This document shows positions 23,338 through 33,493 of a DNA stretch of 64,000 nt, piece by piece. Position 1 is the stretch's first letter; every line of letters starts with the position of its first letter. A program made the translations under genes and the position numbers. The DNA is from Chrysopilus asiliformis (Eukaryota > Arthropoda > Insecta > Diptera > Rhagionidae), in NCBI GenBank assembly GCA_964034945.1, contig OZ035960.1, positions 45,611,002-45,675,001 of the forward strand, read 5' to 3'. The notes below the pieces were generated by a model. The model saw nothing but the letters and a program-made list of their open reading frames with translations. It searched no databases and was not told the origin of the DNA.

Positions 23338-26299
23338 GGGGTCAAATCTTGCAACCCAATTTTGACCCACTTCCGCTTGTCCGATTGACTTGAAATTTTG
23401 CACACTTATATAAGTCCGATGACAATACAATATTTTCACTACTTCGTCCTTGTAAGGATAACGGAAGGTCCTGTAAGGATAACGTGATTATCCTTTTCTC
23501 CAAATTTTCCGGAAAAAAATCTATTCTGGGGGTTTTTGGGGTCGCTGAATCCGAATCTGTCATTAAAAAGTCAGTAAGGATAACGGAAGGTCCTGTAAGG
23601 ATAACGTGATTATCCTTTTCTCCAAATTTTCCGGAAAAAAATCTATTCTGGGGGTTTTTGGGGTCGCTGAATCCGAATCTGTCATTAAAAAGTCAGTAAG
23701 GATAACGGAAGGTCCTGTAAGGATAACGTGATTATCCTTTTCTCCAAATTTTCCGGAAAAAAATCTATTCTGGGGGTTTTTGGAGTCGCTGAATCCGAAT
23801 CTGTCATTGAAAAGTCAGTAAGGATAACGGAAGGTCCTGTAAGGATAACGTGATTATCCTTTTCTCCAAATTTTCCGGAAAAAAATCTATTCTGGGGGTT
23901 TTTGGGGTCGCTGAATCCGAATCTGTCATTAAAAAGTCAGTAAGGATAACGGAAGGTCCTGTAAGGATAACGTGATTATCCTTTTCTCCAAATTTTCCGG
24001 AAAAAAATCTATTCTGGGGGTTTTTGAGGTTGCTGAATCCGAATCTGTCATTACAAAGTCTGTAAGGATAACGGAAGGTCCTGTAAGGATAACGTGAGTA
24101 TCCCTTTCTCCAAATTTTCCGGAAAAAAATCTATTCTGGGGGTTTTTGGGGTCGCTGAATACGATTCTCAAGTTAAAAAGCCTGTAAGGACATCTCAAAT
24201 GTAAGGATATATTCGAAGACTAAAAAGAACAAAATAAAAAAAATTAAAAAAAAAATTTTAAAAAAAAGCTTTTATTAAAAAAGAATGCACTAAAAAGAAA
24301 AAAATAATTTTCTGGACGCTGTGTATCACAAATATAAAAGCTTTTAAAAAGCGAGATAAAGCATAAAACAATAAAATAAAAATTTATCTCGCTTTTAAAA
24401 AGCTTTTATATTTGTGATACACAGCGTCCAGAAAATTATTTTTTTCTTTTTAGTGCATTCTTTTTTAATAAAAGCTTTTTTTTAAAAATTTTTTTTTAAT
24501 TTTTTTTATGCGAGACCCACAAACCGGTTTGAACAAGGAGCGAAAACTTAAATAGAAATCATTTCGTTCTTAACTTGGGAGCGAGAACGAAAAATGTGCA
24601 TCGATCGTTCCCACTCCTAGGAACAGTACCGCGGAGCTGAAAATTTCTCTCTTTACAGAACGATTGCGTTTGAAAATCATTTTCGTTCTTGAGAACGGGA
24701 GTCGGAAAACGCAGCAAGCGTTCTTGTCGTTGGGAGCGAAACTTTTAAGAGCGAAAAGAACGATATAACAAAATAAAGTTTTGAACACTGATTTTTTCTA
24801 TAACGTTCAGTTATATTGTCGATCACCAGATTTTTTATTAATACATATTTCCATTGTTCTTGTTAGTCAGAGATCGTATTCATTTAACTGTTGTCTTTTT
24901 TCATCGAATTCGTTGCAGAGAATTTTAGTTTTTAGTATGTGCTAATACGAAGTATTGACTTGTTCAGACGTGAAGGGAGAATATTTCTAAATTAAAATCC
25001 GGATTACTAATTATAAATCGCATTTTCTTTCGCTCAAAACTTTCATCCAGTGCGCAACACAGACCGACCTTAAAAATAACGCATTTTTTTTACCTGGAAG
25101 TTTTGCTTTAAAGGCCTGTGTCCACATGGAAGTTTATTTGCAGAAGTCGCTTCTAGCAGAGACTTCTGGAAGTTTATCCCGTGGAAACACTAACTGCAAG
25201 TGAACTTCCAGGAGTTGTGACACCAGAAATCTCTTCTGGAAGCGACTTCTGCAAATAAACTTCCATGTGGACACAGGCCTTAAAACTAGAAAAATTGTGA
25301 GCTGATCAAACACAAATTACACGAAATTACAACACTATTAAAAAAAGTCGAAATATTTTAATTTCTCCGAAAACCCCTTTATGTAAATTTCGAAGAAATA
25401 CTCCTTTTTCAGAGGGTCTCGTGTCACAACTTCAAAACGATTGAGCTAGAAACTTGAAAATTGGCATACAAATTTACTCAATAATATGAAGGGCATATTC
25501 GTTGATGAACAATGGTCCATCTCCTCGAGTATCTCATATACAAATAGAAAAACTTTTTTGATAGTACTTCATCGGGTCGAAAAAGAATAAATGCAAGAAG
25601 TCTTTACGATTTTACATAACTTTTCCATATACTAAAATTCAATTACACCAATATTTTCCTGTTTTCCTAAACATACGATTTATCTTTGTCAAAACCAATT
25701 TATGATTTTTTCATAAGCAATTTTTGTTTGTCGTTTTAGGTTGTCTTTCGAGAGGTTGAACTCATCAGGAAGTGGCAAGATCAGTATTTGGAAGAGAAAA
25801 AAGAAGAACGCGCGCACAATGACAAAAAGAAAAACAAAGTCGAAGAAAATAAATTTGAGTTGCCAAAGGGCACAGTATTGTACTTCGAGGGGTGCTCTGA
25901 AAATGTCACACGTGAACATATTAAAGAAGCCTTCATCAATCTACTATGCGAAGTTGCATATATCGAATATAGTAAGGGTGAACCGAATGGATACATTCGA
26001 TTCTGTGGTGAAAATACAGCTAAGCCCATACTAGAAAAATTGGAAGAAAATAAGGTTAGTAAAGAATGTTAGTATCAAGATTTTTTTTATATCTAAAAAA
26101 TTCATTATTACAGTTAAAAATAGAAGGAGATGTGGAATTGACGTTTCGGGCATTGACCGAAGAAGAAGAGAAAGAATTTTTGGGAAAGGCTGCTGCACAT
26201 ATGAAGTCAAGGAGAAACAATTCGAAGCACCATAACAAAGGTGGTAACCGAAAGCGAAAAAATAATGAGTCACGGGACGAACCACCTGCAAAGAAGTAA
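21899..26299 (+). CDS. La: La autoantigen homologue (La-type RNA-binding protein)
   Basis: Coding exons 21899-22567, 25740-26054 and 26114-26299 (stop TAA), both junctions in phase 0, give 389 residues, normal for genuine La. Order: acidic N tail (1-55); La motif (about 55-145) with the 3'-oligo-U pocket residues Q66, Y69, Y70, D79 and F81 in KQMEYYFGDSNLMRDKFL; RRM1 (about 157-230) with RNP2 AYVKGF and RNP1 KFKGSIFVTF; linker; atypical RRM2 (about 267-355); and a Lys/Arg-rich tail (GGNRKRKN) likely to act in nuclear localisation or retention. La binds UUU-OH ends of RNA polymerase III transcripts and protects pre-tRNAs. The start ATG sits five bases after an acceptor (ACAG at 21891-21894), so a non-coding first exon ending at 21762 with donor GTAAGT is expected. 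Intron 2 (3.2 kb) hosts a large transposon. Confidence 0.95.
23309..23332 (+). repeat. GTCT microsatellite
   Basis: A run of TGTC units just before the conserved phrase GTCCGATTGACTTGAAATTT. The same order (microsatellite, then a GA.TTGAAA phrase) recurs in the Helitron-like elements of the window. Confidence 0.8.
23452..24183 (+). repeat. Tandem array of six 122-bp units
   Basis: Units start at 23452, 23574, 23696, 23818, 23940 and 24062, exactly 122 bp apart, with a partial seventh at 24184. Each contains GTAAGGATAACGGAAGGTCC, then CTGTAAGGATAACGTGA, TTTTCCGGAAAAAAATC and GGGGTTTTTGGGGTCGCTGA. Units 2-5 are nearly identical and unit 6 is the most diverged, as expected from recent local amplification. 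Single or few diverged units occur at 37370, 53720, 55150 and 62750. ORFs here are translations of the repeat. Confidence 0.95.
24232..24508. repeat. Long hairpin with arms of about 125 bp
   Basis: A near-perfect inverted repeat: left arm about 24232-24360, loop 24361-24382, right arm 24383-24508. Landmarks are CTGGACGCTGTGTATCACAA and its complement, plus AAAGCTTTTATTAAAAAAGA. A diverged hairpin of the same kind ends the related element near 37860-38040 (TGGGCACTGTG / CACAGTGCCCA). Confidence 0.9.
25111..25281. mobile_element. Foldback MITE with 43-bp perfect arms
   Basis: Left arm 25111-25153 begins AAGGCCTGTGTCCACATGGA; the right arm 25239-25281 is its exact complement. Internal motifs (AACTTCCAG, AGTTTATC) are also repeated in both orientations. 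It lies in the last part of the large La intron and is non-coding. Confidence 0.85.
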
Positions 26300-26457
26300 A
26301 AGAAAAAGTTTTGTGTAGTTTTTTAGTTATCAACTTGTTGAAGATTGTCTTTATTTACAAGCGAATGACGAATGTCAAAAGAAGAAAGTTTTATTTTATA
26401 TGGTTGATATCTTCTTTTTTTTATAAAATTGAATTCAATGTTTATATTCAAAAATCC

Positions 26458-26463
26458 ATTAAA
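26458..26463 (+). terminator. Possible La polyadenylation signal
   Basis: ATTAAA, the common variant signal, about 160 nt after the La stop codon. No canonical AATAAA was noticed nearer. Confidence 0.35.
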
Positions 26464-26687
26464 AAATATCAGTTTTTGAATTAAACCATTTAAAGGAATT
26501 TATTTTGTTTTTCTTCGAAATACCATGTAGAGTTTTTTTTACGGAAAATCCTTGCGACAGGTGAGAAGGTGAATAGTATTTTCTTGTTATAGAACTACAA
26601 AAAGGCAAGTATTGATTCCTTTTTCCACAAAATTTTGAAAATGAGATAAATATGCCGCTCTTTCATAAAATCTTATAATACAATATT

Positions 26688-26925
26688 TGAGGCCTTCAGC
26701 GCAATAACGGACTAACCCACATAATCGAGTTTTTGAAGCTTTTCCACTTTTGTACTATAATTGACTGAATTTTTGGAAACAAAATTTGTTTTTACTCAAT
26801 GTTGAAATGTTCTTTTGTGCATCCAAACATTTTTATCTAGAAACTCACTCGCAATAGTGATTCAAACACAAAAAAATTCACGATGTCAACATGTGGGTTA
26901 GTCCGTTATTGCGCTGAAGGCCTCA
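26688..26925. mobile_element. TGAGGC MITE, variant with a different terminal block
   Basis: A 238-bp element with 35-bp perfect inverted ends. Its interior (GAGTTTTTGAAGCTTTTCCA, CTCACTCGCAATAGTGATTC) is the same as in the copies at 30126 and 37522. Behind TGAGGC, however, both arms carry CTTCAGCGCAATAACG in place of GTTAAAAGCTAGAGTG. It lies just downstream of La. Confidence 0.9.
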
Positions 26926-27159
26926 TTTATCATGTTTCATGACGAAAAAAAATTAAACTTGGAGAAAAAATCGTTTTTTATTTACAAAAGAGTTTGTTTT
27001 GAAAACGAATCTGTTGCCTCTTAAATATTTTTTCCAGTCCTAAATTTCCTATCAATATGTTGGACATATGTTCCGTTTTTATTCTTTGCTCTATTTTAAT
27101 CCGAAAAAACACAAAAATGTCATGCTGATAGGGCCAATTAGAGCATAATAGTTTCTCCT

Positions 27160-27805
27160 GGGGCTTTATCATGTATCTCGAATCGAAAATCAAATCGACT
27201 CGAACACCGCACTCGAAAACGGATTTCATTGGTATCATGTAAAACTTTCGTTTCGAGTAAAATGTACTGCCATAAATTAATCGAAAACAAGGAACCTGCT
27301 GGTAGCTTGATAAATTCGTGCTTATATTTAGCTGTCAATATTAGTTATACGATTTCAAATTGTTTACTAATTTTTCCGTTTTTTTTTTGTTGTTGAAAAA
27401 ATAATAAGTGTCGGGCATTTTCAAGTGTCGGGATATCAGTGATGAAAGTGATACGGCCAAAGGATTATCAGAAAATATGTACGGGATAAAAGTGATGCGT
27501 TAGCGTTGCCTCCAAAATGGTATACAAAATGGTAAAATGGAGTTATAGGATGTGTTGATGGAACACACATCAACATTATTGGACCAAAGGACAACGAACA
27601 TTTATATTTCATTTATATTTAGTATTTAAGATACCCTTAAATGAAATAAAATAACATTAAAACTACTCATGTTTCAAATCCGACGACTGCAACCTATTCG
27701 AGTAAATTTCCGAAAATGAATGACAAATATTTGATCGAAATCGAGTTAGCTGATACCGTTTCAGAATTTTCCGTACATTTCACTTTCGTTCCCTGATAAG
27801 GCCCC
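27160..27805 (+). mobile_element. Relic of a PIF/Harbinger element
   Basis: Contains the transposase remnant at 27539-27610. Possible ends are GGGGCTTTATCA near 27160 and the inverted TGATAAGGCCCCC near 27794; the match is short and imperfect, so the boundaries are tentative. Confidence 0.45.
27539..27610 (+). pseudogene. Harbinger-type transposase fragment
   Basis: About 24 codons reading GVIGCVDGTHINIIGPKDNE and on. I-G-C-x-D-G-T-H-I-x-I is the conserved first-aspartate motif of the DDE_Tnp_4/HARBI1 family. The frame upstream is interrupted (a stop at about 27500) and no second or third catalytic acidic residue is visible, so it is an inactive remnant. Confidence 0.75.
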
Positions 27806-28500
27806 CGATTTTCTCAAAAGAGCTTCGAAATTTGTTATGTGTATGTCTATGGCGGTTTAAAAAATTCAATCAAAATTCTTATGAGTTTATTTAATTAAAA
27901 AACCATTCGTAGTTTTTAAATTGTTTTTATTTGTTTAATTTCAAATTTATATCTGAAAATTTAGTTTTACAAAAAGTAAGACAACAAACAAGAAAGTGCA
28001 TCAAAATTTAAAGTAAAATTTACAATTAAATGATAGTAAATGTATTAAAAATTTGGCGAAAATTTTCCATTTTGCTAGTAAAGACAATAAATTATTTGAA
28101 AAACATCAGATTTACTTAAAAGAAAAAGAAAAACATAGATGTGATAGATAGGAAATTAGAACGTTAACAAACTATTTGTATGTATACTCGTATATATTAC
28201 AGATTTTTCTTGTTTTTTATTTAACATATCATTTTGCTTTTAAATAGATTTTTATTTCTTTGCAATAAGATTCTTTGATTCTTTCTTTTATAATTATTTA
28301 AATAACTTTCTTAACTTTAATTTTATTTAATTTGAATAGTTTATATATCTAATGTAAGAGTATATGTGCATCTGTTGAAGTTGTTCTTATTTGATTATTT
28401 ATTGAACTAAGTAATTCACATTAAAACAATAATATAATAACAATTAGAGGGGGAGGCAAAACCAGGTATATTAGATAAGTATAATATTTATCCGTTCTTC
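27806..28500. other. AT-rich spire 3' flank, no gene recognised
   Basis: Very AT-rich sequence between the Harbinger relic and the spire 3' end. Several TTTATT strings here could serve as alternative spire polyadenylation sites. Nothing else is seen. Confidence 0.4.
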
Positions 28501-28503
28501 AAA

Positions 28504-28509
28504 TTTATT
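28504..28509 (-). terminator. Polyadenylation signal of spire
   Basis: AATAAA on the minus strand about 40 nt past the spire stop codon, with further copies downstream. Confidence 0.4.
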
Positions 28510-28548
28510 TAAATAGGATTATGGTTTGTGGATAAGTCAGTTTTGCCT

Positions 28549-28759
28549 TCACTTGTAAACCGGCGATAGATCTAAAGTAAGATTTTTGAGTGTTCGATTT
28601 CTAGCTGATGATCTTGTTTGCTGCGATGATCGAATTATCTCAATGACTAGACCCCGACAATCTTTGCATACGGCCATCATTTCACCACGTAACGAATTCT
28701 CCTTTTGATCCGTCAAATGGGCTGACGATGACAATGTGAAGGCGCGTGCAAAACGATTT
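28549..28759 (-). CDS. spir: spire last exon with the final zinc-ligand pair
   Basis: Acceptor TCTTTTTAG; 69 codons and TGA. It reads [14 protein letters not shown], then [17 protein letters not shown], and ends LSPVYK. In Spire the FYVE-like finger is interrupted by a long insertion, and CxxC near the C terminus supplies the last two zinc ligands. CKDC here fits that role. Confidence 0.9.
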
Positions 28760-31700
28760 CTAAAAAGAAGAAAAAATTTATTAAATGAGTTCTAAATTCA
28801 TGTTTTTTTTATTAATTCGAGTGGCGTAACTTAAAAAAGGTTTTAATCTTTTTTAATTTCTTTAGAAAGATTTATAAAAAAAAACATTTAACCGTTCACC
28901 ACTCAACGTCAAGTATATGTGACGTTTTAGTTTTCCCTGAAACTTACGTCACACATATGGGTCACATTTTATTAAAAATGTAATGTGACACTAATCCTAC
29001 TAAAAACTCAAGTCACATTTAAGTGTCTTAGATATCTGTCCCAAATATGTGACATGCAGTTTCTCTGTGTTCAAAAAATCACAAAAAACTCAAAAAATGC
29101 ATGAGCGGTGAACGTGTTAATTCTCATAGGAGCCCGAAATTTGTATTTACGCTACTGATTCATTTTATTGGTCATTACTTTCTATCGAGGGTGCTGTTGT
29201 TCGAGTGGGGGCGCGCTGGGCTTTGTACGGGTAAACTTTTTGGTCCTTCCATACTTCTTGACATGCATGTAGTCACATTCCTATTTGCAGCGATGGATGC
29301 GACTGTGGCTGATGTTCCATTAATAAGCGTTGTGCCATTGTTTTCTTTATTGTTGCTGTGGTAGTGTTGATTGGCACCACCTACAATTTATAAAAAGTTA
29401 TTTTTCAATTAAAAAAAATTTTTTTTTGGTAACTATGGTTGCGTTCAAAATTACAGAAATCTAACACAGTATTGCGCAAAAACCAGCTACACGCAGAAAG
29501 CCTGCGCAGCACCTGATTTTTGGACTTCTTTCATAGAACTTCCCAAGCTGCGTAAAAAAAGAAGAAATTTAACAGCTCAGATTTTCTATGAACAGATTTC
29601 ATTTTTGATAGTTGTTGTGCAGTCACAACATATCGTCCCATGTGTACCAAACGCTAAAACTAGTTTTTTTTAGAAATAACGGTAAATCTCGATAACGATT
29701 TGAAAATATGGCAAATTTTAATATCAATTACCGAAAAACGCTTTGTTTCGGAGTAAAATGCGAAAAACCGATTCTCCTTCTTTATTGTGGTTTTTCTTAT
29801 TTTTAAAACTGTGTTTGAGAGCACTAATATCTCTTAAAAATACTTTAACCCAGTTCACGATTTAGAGACGAAAAATTTGACAATTTTTTTTACCATTTGT
29901 GCAATAAGCCTTACCTGAAGAGACTGTTTGACTTTGTTGACTATGACTGTCGTCTATTTGTACGCCTGAGCCAGGTGTGCTAGTTGTTGATCTTTGGTGC
30001 TTCGGAGATGATGGAGCACTGCCAACCGTATTTCGAATCTAAAATACAAAACTATTGTTATCAAATTTGAACTAAGCGCTATTGCACAGAGTATTCTTAA
30101 AAACTTAAGTTGTAGTTAGCCTAATTGAGGCGTTAAAAGCTAAAGTGGACCAACCCACATGTCGAAATCGTAAATTTTTTGTGTTTGAATCACTATTGCG
30201 AGTGAGTTTTTAGACAAAAATGTTTGGATGCACCAAAAACGTTTCAACATTGAGTAATAAAGTCCACAGATTTTTTTTTCCAAAAATTTTCAGTCAATAA
30301 TAGTACTGAGTGGAAAAGCTTCAAAAACTCGATTATGTGGGTTGGTCCACTCTAGCTTTTAACGCCTCAATTATGGCATCGAAGTTCTAGGGCTTAAATG
30401 TTTTAAGCAGGAATGGAAAACAAGAAAAAAGTCGTACAAGAAAAAAGCTATACATTTCGATAAGTAACGAAATTCAAAATTTGTCTCGGTGCGTCTTTCG
30501 TTTTGTGACCATAACCATTTTCGAGAAATAGAAAAAAAAATGATTGAAATTAAAAATTTAAAAATTCGTCACAAAGTAACTCAGTTTAGTTTCTGTCCGA
30601 AAAAATATTGTAAAAGTACTAAAGCATAATAAAAATTAATAAAACTTAAGAAGAAAATATAAAAAATAGTGATTTTTGAGTTAAAAATCAAAATTAAACC
30701 TTATAGAAAAATATCAGTTGTGTTGTGTTGACCACAACTGCAATATTTAGTTTCGGAAAATATTTAGTTCTTCTGAAATATTTAATTTCGGAAAAAATAT
30801 GTAAAAAAAAGACTTATTTTTTCAAATATCTCGAGAACCGTTAAAGATACGTAAAAATCGTTAAAGGAAACATTGTAATTTATACAAAACAATGTATAAA
30901 TTTGGTTATTACATTTTTTCATAAAACCGCATGGTTCCCCAGAAATTTTCAAAATTTTTTTTTTTTTTCAAATATATTTAGAACCGTTATAAATACGTGA
31001 AAACCGTAAAAACGTTAAAGGCAGAAATGTGGATAATTTTATATTCTTTAAATTTTGTTAATGTTTTTCCCCCAAAAGTAAATAGCTTTGGAGAAATGTT
31101 CAAAACACTGTATTTTTTCTAAAAAAAACTTGTATTTGAAGGTTAGGTACCCCGCTAACGTTACTTTTCCAAAAGTTGATAGAAAACTACGATTTTCGTA
31201 AAAATCATTTAGAAAAATTTTCAAGTCGCTAGTTCAACGCGTTCTCAAGTTATTCAAGACACGTAAAATGGATAGACCGACAGACAGACAGACATATGCA
31301 CGGCCATCCTCACGTAACATCCATTTTGCTTGAAACACTTTTTTCTTACTGGTCAGAAAGTTTCTATCTGCTCCCGTTCTCGAGTCGGGCTCCGTCATGA
31401 ATACAATACTTTCCCTCTATAGCAGAGGAAAGTAAAAATGGTGAAATATCTTTCCATATTTCAAAAAAAAACATCAGACTTCATTGTAGGCTGTTTTGTT
31501 TGAATTCTAGATTTCATAAAATTGTTGTAAGGCAAAGAAGGCTACTTTTAACAAAGAAGGCTACATTTGATGTAAAATCTTGTTTTTTCTCTATAATGAT
31601 GTAAAATCAATTGAAAAATTAGAAGAAAAAAAAATAGAATATAAAATGGCAAACATAAGAAAATAACGCCAAAATGGAACATTTTTTTCGGTTTTCGTTA

Positions 31701-33443
31701 TTGTAACGGAATTAAATTTCTATAACGTGATAACATAAATTAAAATAAAAACCGGAAAATCATTTTGTTATTTCGTTACGTTACGATAACGTTTTCCATT
31801 CCTGATTTCAAGTTACACGTAGATGTAAATGGGCTCCCGAAAACTACCTTTCGATCTGACTCAGGTCGCAGAAGCCGCTCCATTAATGATTTTGGAAATG
31901 ATTCGTCGATGAGTGAAGATGGTCCAGCACTAGATGAATTCGTCACATGGGCATGATGAGATGGCGATGGTGCGTTTGATCCAACTGGGCTATTCATTAG
32001 TGAAGGCGAAAGGAGAACCACCGGAACATTTCTAAAATGCTCTGTCGGTATTCTCATCTACGAGATAAAAAGAAACCATCATTTAAAGTTAATCCACGGA
32101 AAATCTCCTTAATAGGAATTAATTATTGCCGAAGAGAAATAAAAATGTTTACCTTCGTATAACATTTTGAGCAGACTGTCCGTTGGCAAAGCTTACACTG
32201 GATACCCCATGGCCCAAATATACTGAATGTACTGAAGCGTGTCCGTAGACACAAGAAGCACACTTTTCGCCTTTCGACATCCTCCTTAACTCTAATCCCT
32301 ACTGGAAGACTTTCTAATTCAGCCTTTGTCATAACGGATCGTATATGAACGATTTCCTCGAGGGTTAACGATAGTCTATCACTAATTCGGTCTGACCATT
32401 GATTTTCGTCCAAAGAGTTTTTCGTCCATGTCTCCATAGATGGTAGATTACTACCCCAGCTACTTGCACTCGTTGATGCTAAATTGCTAGCTGGTTGCGG
32501 TTGCGGTTGAGCTGCTTGTGGAATTGGGGCTTGAGGTTGACTCTTTGGCTGCTGCTGGTTCTGTTTCTGCCGTTTAGATTGTGATATGGGTCCAATCGCG
32601 ACACTGGTCACTTCAGATTGCCTCGAATCCGGTCTCGATGGTGGAGTTGAATGTGTTTCACTTATATTACTTTGACAGCCGACGATTGTGTGGCGACGCA
32701 TTGATGCCCTTCGTGATTCACACTGCGTCGCTAAGTCGTATGCTAGGTGTTACCAAGAAAAAAAAAGTTTCTTATAGTAGTTGTTTTCAAGATGGGAATC
32801 ATAAAAAAAATTAAAAACAAAATCACAAACTTACAAATTAAAGAAAAATCCAAACCAAAGTCCGCACCAAACCAAAATTTACCACAAAAATATATTTTAA
32901 AAAATACAAAAAGCAAAAAAAAATAATTCAAAAACAACATTTTTAATTTCAGCAATTTTTTTACAGCAATTAATAGAGATAAATACAACAGTCTAAGGTA
33001 TTTTTATGTGATTCTTATCAGGGGTAGTCGGAATCGGAGTTGGTCTTTAAAAATTTGCGGCTCCGGAGTCGAAGTCGGAATTGGGGCTTTTTTAAAACGA
33101 CTCTGCACCCTTGATTTTATGTTAAAACTCTTCCGGCAGTAGTTATTAGAAAGAGCTAAAATTCGCAAGTTGTCTTGAATGAAAATTGACCGTCTTGTAT
33201 GGAAAAAAGGAAATATCATCATCATCATCAGGCAAAAGGGAAAAATGGTGGTTCAATGTAATTTTACTGTATGGAAAACTTATGTAAAACTGTAACCGAT
33301 TTTTATACCCGTATGGTGAAACCAAAGGGTATATTAACTTTGCCTTACCGTTTGTAACGCCAAGATCTCGTCATCGCACACAAAAATGAATTACACCAGT
33401 GTGTTTAGAATGATGAAAAAAGTTGAATTTAGCATGTCCGTCC

Positions 33444-33493
<50 letters not shown>

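Larger units (their letters stand above)
22965..24790. mobile_element. hAT-type element in the large La intron
   Basis: Inverted ends CAGTGTTCAAAAC (left) and GTTTTGAACACTG (right) with a perfect 8-bp target duplication ATTTTTTC at 22957-22964 and 24791-24798. This is the hAT signature. The arms share many copies of motifs such as GAACGAAA and GGGAGCGA. No transposase frame is visible. Its centre is interrupted by a second element containing the 122-bp tandem array and a hairpin. Confidence 0.85.

Noticed and set aside
23342..24198. Regularly spaced repeats in the La intron as a CRISPR-like array or a repeat protein
   Set aside because: The 122-bp units are contiguous with no spacers, the genome is eukaryotic, and the ORFs simply translate the repeat.
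29101..29364. 87-codon plus-strand ORF
   Set aside because: Antisense shadow of the spire exon 29380-29179, which has matching splice phases and Spire-type sequence.
31776..31847. Extension of the spire exon beyond 31848 to an in-frame stop (ending with ENVIVT)
   Set aside because: A good phase-0 donor AAG|GTAGTT at 31847 joins properly to the next exon, and the C-terminal Spire motif is in later exons. Read-through could only be a minor isoform.
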